A stretch of DNA of 64,000 nt from PNNG01 sp964577055 (GTDB taxonomy: Bacteria; Bacteroidota; Bacteroidia; UBA7662): the NCBI GenBank assembly GCA_964577055.1, contig CAZNWC010000007.1, positions 1 through 64,000 of the forward strand, in the 5' to 3' direction. The position numbers and the translations under genes are program-made. The notes beneath the pieces are model-generated. The model did not search any database and was not told where the DNA came from. It saw only the letters and a list, made by a program, of their open reading frames with translations. This document shows, piece after piece, positions 62,097-64,000 of this stretch (position 1 is the first letter of the stretch; each line of letters starts with the position of its first letter).

Positions 62097-63008
62097 ATGC
62101 ATTATACCCTACATCAACTGCAGGTTTTTTTAAAAGTGGCCGAACTGGGCAGTGTGAGCAAAGCGGCCGATGCCCTGCACCTCACCCAGCCAGCCGTGAG
62201 CATGCAATTGCGCAAATTGCAAGACCAGTTTGCCTTGCCGCTCACCGAAATGGTGGGCCGGCAGCTGTACCTTACCGAGTTTGGACAAGAAATTGCGACC
62301 GCTGCCCGGCCCATCCTCGAGCAGGTGCATGCCATCAATTACAAAACCTTGGCGTACCAGGGGCAGTTAACCGGACAACTGCGGATCATGTCGGTGTCGA
62401 CCGGCAAGTACATCATGCCCTATTTGCTCAGCGATTTTTTGTACCGACACCCGGGCATTGAATTGCAATACCAGGTCACCAACAAACAGCAGGTACTTGC
62501 CGCGCTCGATCAAAACAGCATCGATTTGGCCTTGGTATCGCTGGTGCCCGAGCATTTGGCCCTCGAAAAAATGGCCTTGTTGCCCAACGAATTGCGTTTA
62601 GTAGCCAGTCCCTTATTGCTCAAACGGGCGGGCACCGGTGATTGGCAGGAGTTGTTGCAGCGGCAACCCTTGCTTTTCCGCGAAAGTGGCTCGGGAACAC
62701 GTCAGCTCATGGAAGCCTGGTTGTCGGGCCAAGGTTGGTCGCAGCCCCACCGCTTTGAGCTGGCTTCGAATGAAGCGGTAAAGCAGGCCGTTTTAGCCGG
62801 ACTGGGTTGCTCGGTGATGCCGCTTTTGGGTATCAAAGGCGAGCTGCAACGCGGCGAAATGGTGGTGGTTGAAGCGCCTGGTTTGCCACTTTACAGCCAA
62901 TGGAGTTTGGTGTATGCCCGCGGCAAACGTTTACTGCCCGCCTCCATGGCTTTTTTAGATTTCTTGAAGCGTGAAGGCGATGCCATTCGTGCCCGCTGGT
63001 TTGCGTAG
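62097..63008 (+). CDS. LysR-family transcriptional regulator
   Basis: A 303-residue protein with an N-terminal winged HTH (HQLQVFLKVAELGSVSKAADALHLTQPAVS, residues 5-40) and a periplasmic-binding-protein-like effector domain from about 90 (QLRIMSVSTGKYIMPYLLSDF). LSQG-type turns and the RESGSGTRQLMEAWL effector-loop motif match CbbR/CysB-like members. It is divergent from icd and may control it or itself (inference). The ATG at 62097 was chosen; a TTG lies two codons earlier. Confidence 0.9.
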   Translation: MHYTLHQLQVFLKVAELGSVSKAADALHLTQPAVSMQLRKLQDQFALPLTEMVGRQLYLTEFGQEIATAARPILEQVHAINYKTLAYQGQLTGQLRIMSVSTGKYIMPYLLSDFLYRHPGIELQYQVTNKQQVLAALDQNSIDLALVSLVPEHLALEKMALLPNELRLVASPLLLKRAGTGDWQELLQRQPLLFRESGSGTRQLMEAWLSGQGWSQPHRFELASNEAVKQAVLAGLGCSVMPLLGIKGELQRGEMVVVEAPGLPLYSQWSLVYARGKRLLPASMAFLDFLKREGDAIRARWFA

Positions 63009-63026
63009 TGGCACTATTGGAGACGT

Positions 63027-63135
63027 TTGATCGCTCACTTTTTAGACCGCTCGCTGAAAGACCGCTCGTTTCACTCGCTGAAAGAACGTTCGCTGCGCTT
63101 ACTGATAGATTACGCGCGTTGCTCGCTTTTTAGAA
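63027..63135. repeat. Compound tandem repeat, upstream copy
   Basis: Degenerate units of GACCGCTCGTTTCACTCGCT alternate with GAACGTTCGCTGCGC.TACTGA, with a truncated unit at the left. The same pair of units recurs at 63870-64000, on the other side of the UPF0158 gene. Confidence 0.75.
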
Positions 63136-63423
63136 CACGCGCTGCGATGGTAGAGAGAACATATGTTGTGCTTGCCGAGAAATATGGCATAATCCCCTCC
63201 GTGTCCTCCGTGACCTCCGTGTTTTACCTCCAAGCCGCAGGCCGTTCACAGCGGCGCGAGCCTCGTTCAAAGGCCGGCAGGCCATTTACAGAGGCAAAGC
63301 CTCAACCACAGGCCGCAGGCCACCCACAGCGCGCAGGGCAACCACAGCGGTGCACGCCTCATTTTCCAGCTTTTCATTCTTTTTTCAGCCGACGAATGGC
63401 GAAATTCACCCGAAATTTACTCC
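63136..63423. other. Low-complexity intergenic DNA
   Basis: No supported gene. It contains GCCGCAGGCC-type and CCTCCGTG repeats (63190-63360), the latter resembling the CTCCGTGxCCTCxGTG tracts seen in intergenic DNA near 59310-59420. Confidence 0.5.
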
Positions 63424-63870
63424 ATGGCCTACTTCCACAGCAAAGACCCTTTGATTGAAATTGCCCATTGCCTCGATTTAGGCAAATTGTGCTTCGTGCA
63501 TAAAAACAAAGGGGAGGTAGTGTTTTTGGCAACCGACGATCCAGCCATGTTGGATGATGAAGGGCTGGCCGATTTGGATTGGGTAGAAGATAACCCCAAC
63601 AGTTTCATACGGCTAGAGCGACCCGATTCGAAAACCGCCTTCCGATCCATGCAAAAATTCATTGAAACCTTTGCCGACGAAAGCCAAAAGAATGCGTTGT
63701 ACGAATTGCTAAGAGGTCCCCGTCCCTTTTTTAATTTCAATCTGGCGATGAAAAAGGCCAAAAAAGGTGCAGAGTGGGAGGCCTTTAGAATAAACGCCAT
63801 CCGCGAGTATGTAGAACAAGTGCTGCAAGATGCTGAGGTGATTTTACCCTTAAAACCGCTCGACGAATAG
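63424..63870 (+). CDS. UPF0158 family protein
   Basis: A 148-residue protein. FIRLERPDSKTAFRSMQKFIETFAD, LLRGPRPFFNFNLAMKKAKKGAEWEAFRI and EYVEQVL match the UPF0158 family of small acidic proteins of unknown function. It starts at the ATG at 63424; the preceding in-frame sequence is repeat-derived. Compound tandem repeats border it on both sides. Confidence 0.82.
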   Translation: MAYFHSKDPLIEIAHCLDLGKLCFVHKNKGEVVFLATDDPAMLDDEGLADLDWVEDNPNSFIRLERPDSKTAFRSMQKFIETFADESQKNALYELLRGPRPFFNFNLAMKKAKKGAEWEAFRINAIREYVEQVLQDAEVILPLKPLDE

Positions 63871-64000
63871 ACCGCTCGTTTCACTCGCTGATAGAACGTT
63901 CGCTACGCTCACTGAAAGACCGCTCGTTTCACTCGCTTTTCAGACCGTTCGCTGCGCTCACTGAAAGACCGCTCGTTTCACTCGCTTTTCAGACCGTTCG
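63870..64000. repeat. Compound tandem repeat array running to the window edge
   Basis: Units A (ACCGCTCGTTTCACTCGCT plus 5-6 nt) and B (AACGTTCGCTACGCTCACTG plus AAAG, or the ACCG form) alternate, giving a ~49-nt compound period with the last copies nearly identical. The array is open at the right edge. Confidence 0.85.

Noticed and set aside
63027..63458. A 143-codon plus-strand frame before the UPF0158 gene
   Set aside because: It is composed of tandem-repeat and low-complexity DNA and overlaps the true start of the UPF0158 gene in another frame.

Overview
ORGANISM. The window looks like a moderately GC-rich Bacteroidota chromosome, not assigned further. Evidence: three proteins with type IX secretion (T9SS) C-terminal sorting domains, TAnnTTTG -7 promoter boxes (several only 5-18 nt from the start codon), a SusC-type TonB receptor with an N-terminal carboxypeptidase-like domain, and the Bacteroidota-type DUF3822-rsmD-coaD gene order. 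Several genes appear to start at TTG or GTG. It is draft sequence: a 100-N gap lies at 20108-20207 between two identical 55-nt flanks. I saw no rRNA, tRNA, CRISPR array, insertion sequence or phage.

LAYOUT. 1-9457 (minus): one giant secreted protein of more than 3150 residues, open to the left window edge. It carries two almost identical tandem 5'-nucleotidase modules (a 1980-bp in-frame duplication), a choice-of-anchor-I-like propeller, Ig/SusE-like domains and the start of a T9SS tail. 9.5-16.4 kb (minus): TauE/SafE permease, two methyltransferases, a T9SS propeller protein, a phytanoyl-CoA-dioxygenase-like oxygenase, and an AT-rich patch with a six-repeat secreted protein and a MazEF toxin-antitoxin pair whose promoter overlaps a palindrome. 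16.8-23 kb: MBL-fold hydrolase, repeat-filled intergenic DNA, two related lipoprotein barrels, the assembly gap, a TonB receptor and a DUF1801 protein. 23.3-31.4 kb (plus): five small paralogous barrel-like proteins ending in xNY, interleaved with two DUF3857/transglutaminase-like proteins, closed by a bidirectional terminator. 31.4-33.8 kb (minus): membrane protein, DUF3822, rsmD, coaD. 33.9-36.4 kb (plus): hotdog thioesterase, 3-methyladenine glycosylase, CarH-type B12 photoreceptor, CrtZ carotene hydroxylase. 36.4-42.3 kb: serine hydrolase and a 1560-residue T9SS protein. 42.5-45.9 kb (minus): pstSCAB phosphate importer. 46-50.6 kb: exonuclease, DUF2147, dihydroorotase, DUF2200, M14 peptidase. 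50.9-53.3 kb (plus): CDGSH ferredoxin-like protein, mnmH and selD (selenouridine tRNA modification). 54.1-57.4 kb (plus): Gfo/Idh oxidoreductase, lipoprotein and polyprenyl glycosylphosphotransferase (surface polysaccharide). 57.5-58.7 kb: a decayed KefF/Kef-antiporter pair. 58.8-64 kb: Kunitz-type lipoprotein, DUF6671, a small coiled-coil protein, icd, a divergent LysR regulator and a UPF0158 gene bordered by compound tandem repeats.

HOW THE GENES WORK TOGETHER. The giant nucleotidase would release phosphate and nucleosides outside the cell, and pstSCAB would import phosphate (inference). The CarH-CrtZ pair is a light-to-carotenoid switch whose genes overlap by one base. The CDGSH-mnmH-selD operon suggests selenium is used for tRNA wobble selenouridine. 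The barrel/transglutaminase cluster is the best candidate for an undescribed envelope system.
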